Part shown: positions 51,611 to 61,870 of the stretch, one piece after another
Layout: each line of letters begins with the position of its first letter
How positions within the stretch are numbered: the stretch's first letter is position 1
DNA from: Thalassococcus sp. S3
GTDB lineage: Bacteria > Pseudomonadota > Alphaproteobacteria > Rhodobacterales > Rhodobacteraceae
Assembly: GCF_004216475.1 (NCBI RefSeq)
Contig: NZ_CP022303.1
Coordinates: forward strand, 4,275,001-4,339,000
DNA length: 64,000 nucleotides
Reading direction: 5' to 3'
Program-made: the position numbers and the translations under genes
The notes under the pieces: model-generated
The model's database searches: none
What the model saw: only the letters and a program-made list of their open reading frames with translations
Told to the model about the DNA's origin: nothing

Positions 51611-53950
51611 ATGAGCGTAGCCGAGATATTCGAGACGATGGATTACGGACCTGCCCCTGAAAGCGCGGAGGAAGCGCTTGCCTGGCTCGTCGATCAGGGC
51701 AGCCGGTTCGGCCACTTCATTGACGGGGCCTTTACCGAGCCGGGGACCGGCTTTGACAGCCGCAATCCAGCCACGGGTGAGGTTCTGGCAACGATCAGCC
51801 AAGCCAGTCAGGCCGATATAGATGCGGCGGTCAAAGCGGCGCGCAAGGCGCAGGGCAAATGGGCGAAGCTGGGCGGGCCCGGACGGGCGCGGTATCTTTA
51901 CGCGCTTGCGCGCCTCTTGCAAAAACATGCGCGGCTTTTTGCGGTGCTGGAAACACTCGACAACGGAAAGCCGATCCGGGAGAGCCGGGACATCGATATC
52001 CCCCTTGCCCAGCGCCATTTCTACTATCACGCGGGCATGGCACAGCTGATGGAGGAGGCTTTGCCGGGCCGCGCGCCGCTTGGGGTGTGCGGTCAGATCA
52101 TCCCGTGGAACTTCCCCCTGCTGATGCTGGCCTGGAAAGTGGCGCCCGCCTTGGCAATGGGGAACACCGCGGTTCTGAAACCGGCGGAATATACCTCTCT
52201 CACAGCGTTGCTTTTCGCCGATATCTGTCGGCAAGCCGGATTGCCGCCCGGCGTCATCAACATCGTGACCGGCGACGGCGCGGTCGGAGAGATGATTGTC
52301 GGGCATGCCGATATCGACAAGATCGCCTTTACCGGTTCGACAAGCGTGGGCCGCAGCATACGGCAGGCCACCGCAGGCACCGGCAAGGCGCTGACGCTCG
52401 AACTCGGGGGGAAGTCCCCTTACATCGTCTTTGACGACGCAGATCTCGACAGCGTGGTCGAAGGGCTGGTCGACGCGATCTGGTTCAACCAGGGACAGGT
52501 CTGTTGCGCCGGATCCCGTCTGTTGGTTCAGGAAAGCGTGGCCGAGCCGTTTTTCGACAAGCTGCGCCGCCGCATGGACACCTTGCGGGTCGGCAATCCG
52601 CTCGACAAATGTATCGACGTGGGCGCGGTGGTTGATCCGGTGCAACTGGATCGCATTGCCGAGCTGGTAGAGAGCAATGCCAGTGGCACGACCTACCAAG
52701 CCAGCGGCGCCTTACCTGACGGCGGCTGTTTTTACCCGCCGACGCTGATCACCGGCCTCGCCCCCTCTGACCCCCTGATGCAGGAGGAAATTTTCGGGCC
52801 GGTTCTCGTCTCAACAACATTCCGGACACCGGCAGAAGCGGTAAGCCTTGCCAATAACACGCGCTATGGGCTGGCGGCGACGGTTTGGTCGGAAAATCTG
52901 AACCTCGCGCTGGACATCGCTCCGCAACTCGCGGCCGGAGTGGTCTGGATCAACGCCACCAATCTTTTTGATGCAGCTGCAGGGTTCGGCGGCGTACGCG
53001 AAAGCGGGTTTGGCCGGGAAGGCGGATGGGAAGGGCTGACTGCCTACACAAGGCCCGTAGGGACCGCGAAGACGCTCACGCCCATTGAGCCCGTTCTGGG
53101 CGAGAAAGGTCCGGAGAACGGGATCGACCGAACCGCAAAGCTTTATATCGGGGGCAAACAGGCGCGTCCCGATGGGGGCTATTCCAGCCCGGTCTACGGC
53201 AAGACGGGCTCGCTTCTGGGTCATGTTCCGCTGGCCAACCGCAAGGATGTGCGCAATGCCGTGGAGGCCGCGCGGGGGGCTGCCGGCTGGGCCAAGACGA
53301 CAGGGCATCTGAGGGCGCAGATCCTCTATTACATCGCAGAGAACCTCGCCGCCCGTGCGGAAGAATTCGCGGCGCGGCTGGATGCGCTTCAGGGCGGGCG
53401 CGGAGGCGCGAAAGAGGTAGATTTGTCCGTTCAACGCCTCTTTACCTACGCCGCCTGGGCCGACAAGTACGACGGGCAGGTCCATGGGGTGCCGATCCGC
53501 GGCGTTGCCCTTGCGATGAAAGAGCCGGTCGGCGTGATCGGCGCGCTCTGCCCGGACGAGGCGCCGCTTCTGGGCCTTGTGTCCTGCATGGCGCCGGCCA
53601 TCGCGATGGGCAATCGCACCGTGCTGGTCGCGTCCGAGCCGTTTCCGCTGGCTGCCACGGATTTCTACCAAGTGCTTGAGACATCCGATGTCCCAGCAGG
53701 CGTGGTCAATATCCTTACCGGAACCCATGCGGAGCTTGCCAAGACGCTTGCAGATCACCTTGACGTCGACGCGGTCTGGAGCTTTTCCTCGACCGATGTG
53801 TCAGGCGATATCGAACGTCGCGCCGCGGGCAACCTCAAGCGGACATGGGTCAACCATGCCCAAGCGCGAGACTGGAGCCTGCCGGACACGCCAAGTTTCC
53901 TGAGCGAAGCAACTGAGATCAAGAACATCTGGGTGCCCTATGGCGAATGA
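51611..53950 (+). CDS. ALDH16-type two-domain aldehyde dehydrogenase
   Basis: The 779-aa protein is about 1.6 times a normal ALDH. The first 480 residues form a full ALDH with the NAD-binding VTGDGAVGE region, ELGGKSP (Glu) and catalytic Cys298 in GQVCCAGSR; the FGGVRESGFGREGG motif closes the domain. The remaining 300 residues are a second, truncated ALDH-like module (LYIGGKQARPDGGYSSPVYG, GYSSP, GVIGALCPDEAP) without the catalytic Cys, as in ALDH16 proteins. It probably oxidises the acetaldehyde from DeoC, though substrate is inferred. It overlaps the following gene by 11 bases. Confidence 0.9.
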   Translation: MSVAEIFETMDYGPAPESAEEALAWLVDQGSRFGHFIDGAFTEPGTGFDSRNPATGEVLATISQASQADIDAAVKAARKAQGKWAKLGGPGRARYLYALARLLQKHARLFAVLETLDNGKPIRESRDIDIPLAQRHFYYHAGMAQLMEEALPGRAPLGVCGQIIPWNFPLLMLAWKVAPALAMGNTAVLKPAEYTSLTALLFADICRQAGLPPGVINIVTGDGAVGEMIVGHADIDKIAFTGSTSVGRSIRQATAGTGKALTLELGGKSPYIVFDDADLDSVVEGLVDAIWFNQGQVCCAGSRLLVQESVAEPFFDKLRRRMDTLRVGNPLDKCIDVGAVVDPVQLDRIAELVESNASGTTYQASGALPDGGCFYPPTLITGLAPSDPLMQEEIFGPVLVSTTFRTPAEAVSLANNTRYGLAATVWSENLNLALDIAPQLAAGVVWINATNLFDAAAGFGGVRESGFGREGGWEGLTAYTRPVGTAKTLTPIEPVLGEKGPENGIDRTAKLYIGGKQARPDGGYSSPVYGKTGSLLGHVPLANRKDVRNAVEAARGAAGWAKTTGHLRAQILYYIAENLAARAEEFAARLDALQGGRGGAKEVDLSVQRLFTYAAWADKYDGQVHGVPIRGVALAMKEPVGVIGALCPDEAPLLGLVSCMAPAIAMGNRTVLVASEPFPLAATDFYQVLETSDVPAGVVNILTGTHAELAKTLADHLDVDAVWSFSSTDVSGDIERRAAGNLKRTWVNHAQARDWSLPDTPSFLSEATEIKNIWVPYGE

Positions 53951-54668
53951 GATCAAACAATCCACGCTCGGTTACGCGCATGATGAGCTTCAGTTCGAGG
54001 GCCAGCTTTTTACGCATGCGGACCAGAAAACCCGCCCCGGTATCCTCGTTGCGCCCGCCTTTGGAGGACTTGGCCCGCTTGAGATCGACTATGCCCGGCG
54101 GTTGGCCGATCTGGGGTATGTCACGCTCGCCGTCGACTATTATGGCGATGCAGCCCGCGTCGAAACGCAACCCGAAGCATATGCGCTGATGCGGGCCGTC
54201 GAGGCGGACCGACCGGTGCTTGCCAAGCGGATGCAAGCAGCGATGACGGCGCTTCAGGCGCAATCCGATGTCGAGGACGGGCGGATCGGTGCGATGGGCT
54301 TTTGCTTTGGCGGGAAGGCAGTGCTGGATCTTGCGCGAAGCGGTGCCCCGATCAAGGCCTGCGTTCCGATCCACGGTGTCTACGACGCACCGCCGGACCC
54401 GGCACAAGCCATGCCGGGGTCGGTTTTGGTGCTTCACGGTTGGGATGATCCGCTTGCCACGCCCGAGCAATTGACCGCCCTCGCCGCAGAACTCACGGTC
54501 GTGTGCGACGATTGGCAGGTGTTGGGGTTCGGCGGCACCGGCCACGCCTTTACCAATCCGGGTGCCCAGAGCCACGATGCGGGCATGGGCTACAGCGCGC
54601 GCGCGTCAGATCGGGCCTGGACGGCCCTCACCAAGTTTTTCGACGAAACTCTGAATTCCGACGGTTAG
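53940..54668 (+). CDS. Dienelactone hydrolase family protein
   Basis: The 242-aa protein is an alpha/beta hydrolase with nucleophile Cys in GAMGFCFGGKA, the acidic residue in VLHGWDDPLATP, and the catalytic His in FGGTGHAF. Dienelactone hydrolases cleave lactones or related esters in the cytoplasm; the physiological substrate here is unknown. It overlaps the ALDH gene by 11 bases, indicating one operon with deoC. Confidence 0.9.
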   Translation: MANEIKQSTLGYAHDELQFEGQLFTHADQKTRPGILVAPAFGGLGPLEIDYARRLADLGYVTLAVDYYGDAARVETQPEAYALMRAVEADRPVLAKRMQAAMTALQAQSDVEDGRIGAMGFCFGGKAVLDLARSGAPIKACVPIHGVYDAPPDPAQAMPGSVLVLHGWDDPLATPEQLTALAAELTVVCDDWQVLGFGGTGHAFTNPGAQSHDAGMGYSARASDRAWTALTKFFDETLNSDG

Positions 54669-54672
54669 CACA

Positions 54673-55986
54673 TCATTCGGTGGGAACCGGCAACCCTTCT
54701 GGCTGGCCCACCACGACGAAGTGCAAACCGGCGGGATCGAGAAGCTCACCAGCCACACGATTCACGTCTTCCAGCGTGACGGCATTCACTTTGTCGTTGC
54801 GCGTGGCGATGTAGTCGATGGGAAGGCCCTGCATCTGCATGCCAACCATGATGGTCGCGATGCGGCTGTTGCCGTCGAAGCGCAGCGGATAGGCCCCGGT
54901 CAGGTACGTCTTGGCCGCGTCCAACTCTTCCACGGTCACGCCTTCCGTTGCCGCGCGATCCCATTCGGCGCGGATCACCTCGATGGCCTCGGCGACCCGT
55001 GAATTGGCCGATGCGACACTACCCAGGTAGATCGCGGCCAGATCCTTGGGCAGGAGGTAGGAATAGACGCCGTAGGTCAGTCCACGCTTCTGGCGCACTT
55101 CGGTCATCAAGCGGCTTTCGAAGCCGCCCCCGCCGATGATGTGGTTCAAGACGAATGCCGGAAAGAAATCATCATCATTCCGTTCGATCCCGCGTTGAGC
55201 GAACAAGGCCACCGATTGCGGTGTGTCAAAGGGAACAACTGTCGTCCCACCATCGAGCGAGACATCGACCTTTCCGGGAATCTCCGCTCCGGTCTCGGGC
55301 AGTCCGTCAAGCAGATCGTCGAGCAAGGTGCTCAGCTCATCGGCCGTTATGTCCCCGACAGCGCCGATATAGATGCGGTCCCTGGCAAAGACCGCGCGAT
55401 GAGCGGTCAGGATATCATCCCGCGTCAGTGCCGCGACAGAGGCAACGGTCCCGCGCTCGGGCCCACCATAAGGGTGATCACCATAGGCAATCTCCGACAG
55501 GGCGCGGCTGGCAATCTCGTTAGGATCGTTCGCATCCGAGCGAAGACCTGACAAAACCTGCTGCCGCACCCGTTCGATTGCGCTGTCATCAAAGCGTGGC
55601 TCAAGGATGGATTGGCGCAGCAGGGGCAGAACCTCGTCCCGGTTCTCGGTGAGCATCTGCGCAGAGATCGACACGTCGTCGTCGTTCGAATCATAGTCGA
55701 AGGACGCGGCCAACCCTTCCAGCGACCGCGCGAAGGCCCTTGCGTCCAGATCACCCGCGCCTTCTTCCAGCAGACCGGTCATCAGATTAACCGCTCCACG
55801 CTTGTCGGGAAGATCCAGGGACGTCCCCCCGCGAAACCGTAACTCCAGCGCGACGAAGGGGATTGACTGATCTTCAACCAGCCAGGCGGTCAGGCCGCCG
55901 GGCGTTGTCACCTCCTCGATCTCGACGTCGGCGGCTGCGGGAAGAGCGATAAAGACAGTCAGGATGAAGCTTGCGAGAAATCTCAT
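54673..55986 (-). CDS. M16 peptidase-like protein, degenerate active site
   Basis: The 437-aa protein has a signal peptide (MRFLASFILTVFIALPAAA) and an insulinase (M16) fold. The zinc motif HxxEH is absent: the corresponding region reads NLMTGLLEEGAG. The C-terminal half has FVLNHIIGGGGFESRLMTE, RGLTYGVYSY, the segment that binds substrate and activates the partner. It overlaps the upstream M16 gene by four bases. Such inactive subunits usually pair with an active one to form a heterodimeric periplasmic protease, as in Sphingomonas M16B proteins. Confidence 0.9.
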   Translation of the reverse strand: MRFLASFILTVFIALPAAADVEIEEVTTPGGLTAWLVEDQSIPFVALELRFRGGTSLDLPDKRGAVNLMTGLLEEGAGDLDARAFARSLEGLAASFDYDSNDDDVSISAQMLTENRDEVLPLLRQSILEPRFDDSAIERVRQQVLSGLRSDANDPNEIASRALSEIAYGDHPYGGPERGTVASVAALTRDDILTAHRAVFARDRIYIGAVGDITADELSTLLDDLLDGLPETGAEIPGKVDVSLDGGTTVVPFDTPQSVALFAQRGIERNDDDFFPAFVLNHIIGGGGFESRLMTEVRQKRGLTYGVYSYLLPKDLAAIYLGSVASANSRVAEAIEVIRAEWDRAATEGVTVEELDAAKTYLTGAYPLRFDGNSRIATIMVGMQMQGLPIDYIATRNDKVNAVTLEDVNRVAGELLDPAGLHFVVVGQPEGLPVPTE

Positions 55987-57326
55987 TGCGTCACTCCCTC
56001 GGTTTTGGTGAGCCAGCCGGTCACGGATGCTTCCGGACGCAAAACCGCGCGTGCGGCTTCGATGATGTCTTCTTCGGTCACGGCCTGAAGAATGTCGGGC
56101 CAGGCCCGCACGTCCTCGACCGTCAGACCGGATGTCAACGCGCGGCCATAGCGGTTCGCGATCCCATCGACATTGTCACGCGCATAGATCTGGGCCGCGC
56201 GCAGTTGCATCTTGATCCGCTCAAGCTGCTCGGCATCCACGCCATCCTCGATAAAAGAGGCAAGGGCGGCATCCATCGCCTCCTCGGCCTCCTGCAAGCT
56301 GACATCCGGGCCCGGCACGACGATCACGGTAAACGAGGTGTCGTCGAGCGAGACACCGCTGTAGAAAGCACCGGTCCAGACGGCGACCTGACTGTCGAAT
56401 TGCAGCTTTTCGGCCAGATAGGATGTTGTCCCACCCCCGAGGATTTCACTCAGCAATGCGAGGGCAGCCGCTTTCTCCTGTGCGCCGCTGTCCCGCTCAG
56501 GCGCGATATAGGAGCGGCTGACATAAGGCTGCGCCACTCTCGGATCCCGAAAGACCACGCGCCGTTCGGCCCGATGGGGTGGTTCCTCGGTCCGCGTCCG
56601 TTCGGGCAGGTCGGGGTTCGCGGCAATCACACCGTAATGCCTTTCGGCCAGAACGCGAACATTTTCAGGGTCCACATCACCAGAGACGATCAGGATCGCG
56701 TTATTCGGTGAATAATGCCTGTCATAGAAAGAGAGCACATTTTCCATATCCAGTGTCTCCATCTCGTGCATCCAGCCGATGATGGGCACTCCGTAGCGAT
56801 GATTGAGATAGAGCGAGGCGTTTAACTGCTCGCCGAACAGGGCCCGCGGATTGTTCTCGGTACGCTGATTTCGTTCTTCGATAATCACCTGCCGCTCGGT
56901 CACGATGTCCTCATCGGTCAACCGGATGTTTTTCATCCGGTCAGCCTCCATCTGCATCATCAGTTCGAGGCGGTCAGATGCGACGCGCTGGAAATAGGCG
57001 GTGTAATCATAGCTGGTGAAGGCGTTGTCCCGGCCGCCATTTGCCGCGACCGTTGCGGAAAGCTCGCCCGCTTCAAGGGTCTCGGTCGCCTTGAACAAGA
57101 GATGTTCCAAAAAATGGGCGACGCCGGATTGACCCTTCGGTTCATCCGCTGAACCCGCACGGTACCACACCATGTGCTGCACAACCGGGACGCGGTTATC
57201 CTCAATGACGACGACATCCATTCCGTTGTCGAGCGTGAAGCTGGTAACCTTGTCATCAATACTCTGCGCCATTGCCGGAATGGCAAGGACGGCAACCGCG
57301 ATCGCCGCGCTGAGCACTCGCTTCAT
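55983..57326 (-). CDS. M16 zinc peptidase, active subunit
   Basis: The 447-aa protein starts at MKRVLSAAIA after GGAGGG; a longer frame to 57482 overlaps the next gene. Residues 1-20 are a signal peptide ending in AMAQ. HFLEHLLF is the inverted zinc motif HxxEH, and the downstream glutamate is in the NAFTSYDYTAYF region. Later DTSFTVIVVPGPD and ALASFIEDGVDAEQL form the second half. It is a periplasmic metallopeptidase that most likely dimerises with the degenerate partner encoded immediately after. Confidence 0.93.
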   Translation of the reverse strand: MKRVLSAAIAVAVLAIPAMAQSIDDKVTSFTLDNGMDVVVIEDNRVPVVQHMVWYRAGSADEPKGQSGVAHFLEHLLFKATETLEAGELSATVAANGGRDNAFTSYDYTAYFQRVASDRLELMMQMEADRMKNIRLTDEDIVTERQVIIEERNQRTENNPRALFGEQLNASLYLNHRYGVPIIGWMHEMETLDMENVLSFYDRHYSPNNAILIVSGDVDPENVRVLAERHYGVIAANPDLPERTRTEEPPHRAERRVVFRDPRVAQPYVSRSYIAPERDSGAQEKAAALALLSEILGGGTTSYLAEKLQFDSQVAVWTGAFYSGVSLDDTSFTVIVVPGPDVSLQEAEEAMDAALASFIEDGVDAEQLERIKMQLRAAQIYARDNVDGIANRYGRALTSGLTVEDVRAWPDILQAVTEEDIIEAARAVLRPEASVTGWLTKTEGVTQ

Positions 57327-57405
57327 GTGTGACCCTCCGTCAAGTCTGGACCACAAAGTACGCGACGGGGTGCACTCTTCAAGCTGTCTTGGCGGAAAAG
57401 TGAGG

Positions 57406-57921
57406 TCAGTTCTCTTGCGGGGGCGAGGTTGAGGTCTGGGCACCCGTCCGGCGAAACCGATCTGTTTCGTCAAAGGGATCAAGAGATTGACGGCGATAAA
57501 CCTGGTTGTACCGGTCTGTGCGGAAGAGCTGGAATTGCGTCAAACGACCACGGCGCCGACGAAACGCTTCGTCTTCCTCGGCAAGGCTGGCGCGGATCCC
57601 TGACTGCACCCCGTAGCGACCCGTCTGACCGACCAAAGCCGCATCCGACGCGGGCACCCCTTGGGACGACAGAGCCGAGGCACGACCGCCCAGAGCAACC
57701 ACGGCATCGGCACGCGGCTGGGGATCAACCAGATTTGCACCGCCCGGCATCGGCGTTGGCAATGCGCTATAGCTGTCTGGCGCGCTCAGCGGTTTGACCG
57801 GCTGCACCAGGAACTCATCCGGCCCGCCGGAATTCGAGCGCAAATCGCGCAGACCGGTATTCGAACACCCGGCCAGAGCCAATGATCCCAAAATGATGAT
57901 TGCGATATGCGGCACACGCAT
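57406..57921 (-). CDS. DUF3035 lipoprotein
   Basis: The 171-aa protein starts at MRVPHIAIIILGSLALAGC, with AGGAG upstream; a longer reading to 57948 is possible. The lipobox LAGC places lipidation at the cysteine. The rest is proline- and serine-rich and basic near the end (FRRRRGRLTQFQLFRTDRYN). DUF3035 is a small alphaproteobacterial family next to lspA, as here (51 bases after lspA stop). Function unknown; the LspA neighbour would process it. Confidence 0.85.
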   Translation of the reverse strand: MRVPHIAIIILGSLALAGCSNTGLRDLRSNSGGPDEFLVQPVKPLSAPDSYSALPTPMPGGANLVDPQPRADAVVALGGRASALSSQGVPASDAALVGQTGRYGVQSGIRASLAEEDEAFRRRRGRLTQFQLFRTDRYNQVYRRQSLDPFDETDRFRRTGAQTSTSPPQEN

Positions 57922-57972
57922 CGCCACACTCCTGCCTGTTTCTGGCATCTTTACCTCATCACGCAGGCAACG

Positions 57973-58452
57973 TCACGAGGCCTTTTTCTGGCGCGTCTTG
58001 CCATCGAAAAGGATCAGACCGATCGCGCCGGCAAAAATGAAGACATCCGCCAGATTGAAAACAAAGGGATTGCGCACGCCACAGCATGACATGTTGAGGA
58101 AATCCAGCACGTAGCCATAGATGACGCGATCCAGAACATTGCCAAGCGCCCCACCGATCAGAAGGCCACCGCTGAACAGCATCAAAGGCGTTCGGTGCCA
58201 GCGCATGACCCAGTAGAGCACACCCGCGACAACCAGGATCGAAAAACCTACAAGGATCCAGCGGGTGACATCCGGGGCGCCGTCAAGGATGCCGAAGTTG
58301 ATGCCGCGGTTTTCCCCATATCGCAGATTCAGAATGGGCGGCAGAACATCGATCGACCGGATGCGCGACAGCTCCATCGCATGCACGATGACGTATTTGC
58401 TGATCTGGTCGATCGCGAAAGCCAGCGTGGCGGCGAGAAAAAGGAGGCGCAT
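57973..58452 (-). CDS. lspA: Lipoprotein signal peptidase II
   Basis: The 159-aa protein has four membrane helices. The two catalytic aspartates are in GNVLDRVIYGYVLDFL and FNLADVFIFAG, and NLRYGENRGINFGIL is the conserved first periplasmic segment. It cleaves the signal peptide of prolipoproteins at the lipobox after diacylglyceryl transfer, in the inner membrane. The gene starts 10 bases after purH and is followed by a lipoprotein gene. Confidence 0.97.
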   Translation of the reverse strand: MRLLFLAATLAFAIDQISKYVIVHAMELSRIRSIDVLPPILNLRYGENRGINFGILDGAPDVTRWILVGFSILVVAGVLYWVMRWHRTPLMLFSGGLLIGGALGNVLDRVIYGYVLDFLNMSCCGVRNPFVFNLADVFIFAGAIGLILFDGKTRQKKAS

Positions 58453-58462
58453 CCGAGGTCTC

Positions 58463-60052
58463 CTAATGCCGGAAATGCCGCATGCCGGTCAGCACCATGG
58501 CCAGGCCGGCCTCGTCGGCGGCTGCGATAACTTCGTCATCCCGCATCGACCCGCCCGGCTGAATGACCGAGGTTGCCCCGGCGGCGGCAGCCTCCATCAA
58601 TCCGTCTGCAAAAGGAAAGAACGCATCTGAGGCGACTGCGGACCCAACGGTGAGGGGTTGCGGCAAACCCAGGGCTTCGGCCATACGCTCGGCTTTCTTG
58701 GCCGCGATCAGCGCACTGTCGACCCGGCTCATCTGACCGGCCCCGACACCCACGGTCGCCCCATCCTTCACGTAGACGATCGCGTTCGATTTCACGTGCT
58801 TCGCGATCACCCAGGCCAGCAGGAGGTCGGACATCTCGGCATCCGTCGGCTGGCGCTTTGTCGCGACTTTCAAATCCGGCACGTCGACATGTCCAGCATC
58901 CTTGTCCTGGACCAAAAGACCGCCGGCCACCTGCCGATAGGCAAGGCCCGACATGCGTGGATCGGCCAACCCCCCGGTTGTCAGCAGCCGGAGGTTCTTT
59001 TTCTGGCCGAAGATCTCGATCGCCTCCTCATCCGCATCCGGCGCGATCACAACCTCGGTAAAGATCCCCGTGATGTCCTGTGCGGTTTCGGCATCCAGCG
59101 GCTGGTTCAAGGCGACGATGCCGCCAAACGCACTGGTGCGATCACAATCAAAGGCCTTTTGGTACGCATCCCTGAGCGTCGCACCACGCGCCACACCACA
59201 AGGGTTGGCGTGCTTGATGATCGCGCAGGCCGCACCTTCCGACGGATCAAACTCGCTGACCAGTTCAAAGGCGGCATCGGTGTCGTTGATGTTGTTGTAG
59301 GACAGCGCCTTACCCTGATGTTGCCGCGCGGTTGCCACGCCCGGTCGGCGCGCGCCATCGGTGTAAAAGGTCGCCGCCTGATGCGGGTTCTCGCCATAGC
59401 GCAGGGTCTGTGCCAACGTCCCGGCAAAGACGCGCCGACGCGGCGCAGTGTCACCCAGGGCGGAAGCCATCCAGGTCGATACGGCGGCGTCATAGGCGCC
59501 TGTGCGCGCATAGGCGATTTGGGCCAATTTCTGACGAAACGCATAGCGTGTCGCACCGTCATGATTGCCCAATTCCTCCAGCAATGCATCGTAGTCTTCG
59601 ACATCGACCACGACGTTGACGAAGGCATGATTTTTGGCCGCGGCGCGGATCATCGCCGGGCCTCCGATGTCGATGTTCTCGATGCATGTGTCGTAGTCGG
59701 CCCCCTTCGCCACCGTTTCCTCGAACGGGTAAAGGTTGACGACAAGCAGGTCGATTGCACCGATATCATGCGTTTCCATGGCGTCCAGATGGGCCTTGTC
59801 GTCCCGCAAGGCCAGAAGGCCGCCATGAACGGCGGGATGCAGCGTCTTCACACGCCCGTCCATCATCTCCGGAAAGCCTGTTACATCCGAGACGTCACGC
59901 ACCTCAAGCCCAGCATCTCGCAAAGCCGCGGCCGAGCCGCCCGTGCTCAAAAGCTCCACCCCCCTCTCGGCGAGGGCCCGGCCAAGATCGACCAGTCCCG
60001 TTTTGTCTGATACCGAGAGAAGCGCGCGGCGCACGGGGTAAAGATCGGTCAT
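58463..60052 (-). CDS. purH: Bifunctional AICAR formyltransferase / IMP cyclohydrolase
   Basis: The 529-aa enzyme performs the last two steps of IMP synthesis. The N-terminal MGS-like cyclohydrolase domain holds [27 protein letters not shown] and [14 protein letters not shown]. The formyltransferase domain holds [23 protein letters not shown] (catalytic Lys and His) and AFGGIVALN, ending with [17 protein letters not shown]. It is followed by lspA after 10 bases. Length is as expected. Confidence 0.98.
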   Translation of the reverse strand: MTDLYPVRRALLSVSDKTGLVDLGRALAERGVELLSTGGSAAALRDAGLEVRDVSDVTGFPEMMDGRVKTLHPAVHGGLLALRDDKAHLDAMETHDIGAIDLLVVNLYPFEETVAKGADYDTCIENIDIGGPAMIRAAAKNHAFVNVVVDVEDYDALLEELGNHDGATRYAFRQKLAQIAYARTGAYDAAVSTWMASALGDTAPRRRVFAGTLAQTLRYGENPHQAATFYTDGARRPGVATARQHQGKALSYNNINDTDAAFELVSEFDPSEGAACAIIKHANPCGVARGATLRDAYQKAFDCDRTSAFGGIVALNQPLDAETAQDITGIFTEVVIAPDADEEAIEIFGQKKNLRLLTTGGLADPRMSGLAYRQVAGGLLVQDKDAGHVDVPDLKVATKRQPTDAEMSDLLLAWVIAKHVKSNAIVYVKDGATVGVGAGQMSRVDSALIAAKKAERMAEALGLPQPLTVGSAVASDAFFPFADGLMEAAAAGATSVIQPGGSMRDDEVIAAADEAGLAMVLTGMRHFRH

Positions 60053-60072
60053 TCTGGGTGGGCCCTTTCAGG

Positions 60073-61815
60073 TCAGTCGTTCAGTTCCAGCTCATCCCGG
60101 GCAAGGTCGCGCACGGCGATAGCCGTGTCTTGTGCCTTGGACAGCGACCACCGGATGCGCGTCGCATACTCCATCGAGCGGCCGGATAGAACGATCTGTT
60201 TTGTCGCGCGGGGTTTGAGCCTGCCTTTCTCAAGATAAACGCTTGGATCAAGTGACAGGCGCACCTTTCCGTCATGGCGGAAAACCCAGATCTCTCCGCT
60301 CTTCAACGCCATCGAAATCGCCGCGCCGCCCAGATCGACGGTGGCATCCACATCCGGGTGAAGGTGAAACCGGATGTCAAACCCGATGCCCGACAGGCTT
60401 GTTGCATCCAAGGCCCGGTCGAACTGGCGTTTGGCGGGATCATCCATGGCCAAAAGCATGTCTTCGCCCGCCAGTCCCCGCCCGTCAAAAGTGATTTCGA
60501 TGGTGCGGGCATGGGTCAGACCGTGGGTGGCGACATACCCATCATGCCCCCCCTGGAAGCGAAGGCCGTCCGCCGCCTCCGACATTTCGATGGGAACATG
60601 AACCGGGGCGTCGACCAGCGCCTCGCGGGTGCGGTCGCGCGGCACGTCGCCAAGGCGCGCACTGGAATAGCCATCGAGGCTGAGGACCGAATGCGACGGC
60701 GTCGCACGTCCCGCGCGCCGCCATTCCGGGCCGAACGATTCGCCGGAGCCGCAATTGACGATCAACGGCCGCCGCCCGGATGTCAGCTCGAACGCAAGGG
60801 TAGAGGCATGCGCATTGCACGAGGCCACGCCCTTTGGCGGCACGCTGGCATCCATGATGACGCTGGTCCGCCCGGCAGAGAGCCGGGCATAGCCCATCGA
60901 CAGACCATCAGCATGCCGTTCCTTCACCTGGCTTGCGGCAAGCGCGTGATCGAGCCGTCCTTCAAGACCGCGACCACCTCCGTGAAAGCGGGCCAGCCCG
61001 CCATCAGAATGACGCAAAGTGCGCAGGGTGGGTGCGATGCGTTCGATTGCCGCCAGGTGCGATGCAGGCGTGGTCCGGCCTGCCTCGTTCAGCGCGGCGG
61101 CGGCCCAGGTCAGCAAAGTAAAAACCTCAAGCAGCTCCTCGGGATTTCGGGTCGGCAAGCCGCCCTGGTCGTCGATCTGGCTATCGCATTCCCGTGCCAA
61201 GGCCCTGATGGCCGGATCGGCCAACGCTTCCTGGCCTTCTAGCGACAGGCCTGCATAGATCAGACCTGTCAGAGCCTCGAACCGCGGCAGGCCGGGCGCT
61301 GCGCTTTGCCAGCGCTTGCCCAGAAACCAGGTTTGCCGTCCCAGGACCCTGTAAAACCCTTCGCTGGCCTCTTTGTCCTGCCCGCGCAGCAGGAAAATCG
61401 CGTGGTTGATCCAGCGGATCACCCGGCGCCCGGTAAGATCAGGCGTCCAGCCGGGACCACGGCCCGTGCCATAGGACGCGATCCAGTCCCAAAGCCATCC
61501 CTGCGCCTGCTGACGTGCGGCCAGATCGCCGACAGCCGCCAGATCGTCCAGCCAGCCAAAGCCGTGAATTTCGGCTTCGAACGCCGCATCAGGTGCCGTG
61601 ATCGCCCAGATATTGGCCTGTCGCGCCTCTATCAGGTATCCCGCAAACAGCAGATTGCCGGCGACGAGCTGCCGTCCCCGTGCGAAACTGCCGATGGTGC
61701 GTGGCTCTGGCGACGAGACAAAAGCGGTGACACCGCCCTGCCGTGAACTGAGCCGTGCGTATAAGCGGTTCAAAAGGCGCGTGCCGCGCGCCGAGAAACT
61801 CTCTGCCGATGACAT
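60073..61815 (-). CDS. Heparinase II/III-like protein
   Basis: The 580-aa protein begins at the ATG at 61815 (MSSAESFSARG) after AGAGG; an in-frame GTG at 61830 adds only five residues. There is no signal peptide, so it is probably cytoplasmic or non-classically located. The C-terminal half is the heparinase II/III-like fold: NAHASTLAFELTSGRRPLI, NCGSGESFGPEW and GHDGYVATHGLTHARTIE. The N-terminal half is helical (alginate-lyase-like, WLDDLAAVG, RWINHAIFLLRGQDKEASEG). The substrate is unknown. It lies between rsmB and purH, an arrangement I associate with Rhodobacteraceae. Confidence 0.85.
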   Translation of the reverse strand: MSSAESFSARGTRLLNRLYARLSSRQGGVTAFVSSPEPRTIGSFARGRQLVAGNLLFAGYLIEARQANIWAITAPDAAFEAEIHGFGWLDDLAAVGDLAARQQAQGWLWDWIASYGTGRGPGWTPDLTGRRVIRWINHAIFLLRGQDKEASEGFYRVLGRQTWFLGKRWQSAAPGLPRFEALTGLIYAGLSLEGQEALADPAIRALARECDSQIDDQGGLPTRNPEELLEVFTLLTWAAAALNEAGRTTPASHLAAIERIAPTLRTLRHSDGGLARFHGGGRGLEGRLDHALAASQVKERHADGLSMGYARLSAGRTSVIMDASVPPKGVASCNAHASTLAFELTSGRRPLIVNCGSGESFGPEWRRAGRATPSHSVLSLDGYSSARLGDVPRDRTREALVDAPVHVPIEMSEAADGLRFQGGHDGYVATHGLTHARTIEITFDGRGLAGEDMLLAMDDPAKRQFDRALDATSLSGIGFDIRFHLHPDVDATVDLGGAAISMALKSGEIWVFRHDGKVRLSLDPSVYLEKGRLKPRATKQIVLSGRSMEYATRIRWSLSKAQDTAIAVRDLARDELELND

Positions 61816-61870
61816 TGCTCTGCCTCTCACGCTCTTTGGCGTTTGGGCAAAGTATAGCCTTGTATCCGCC

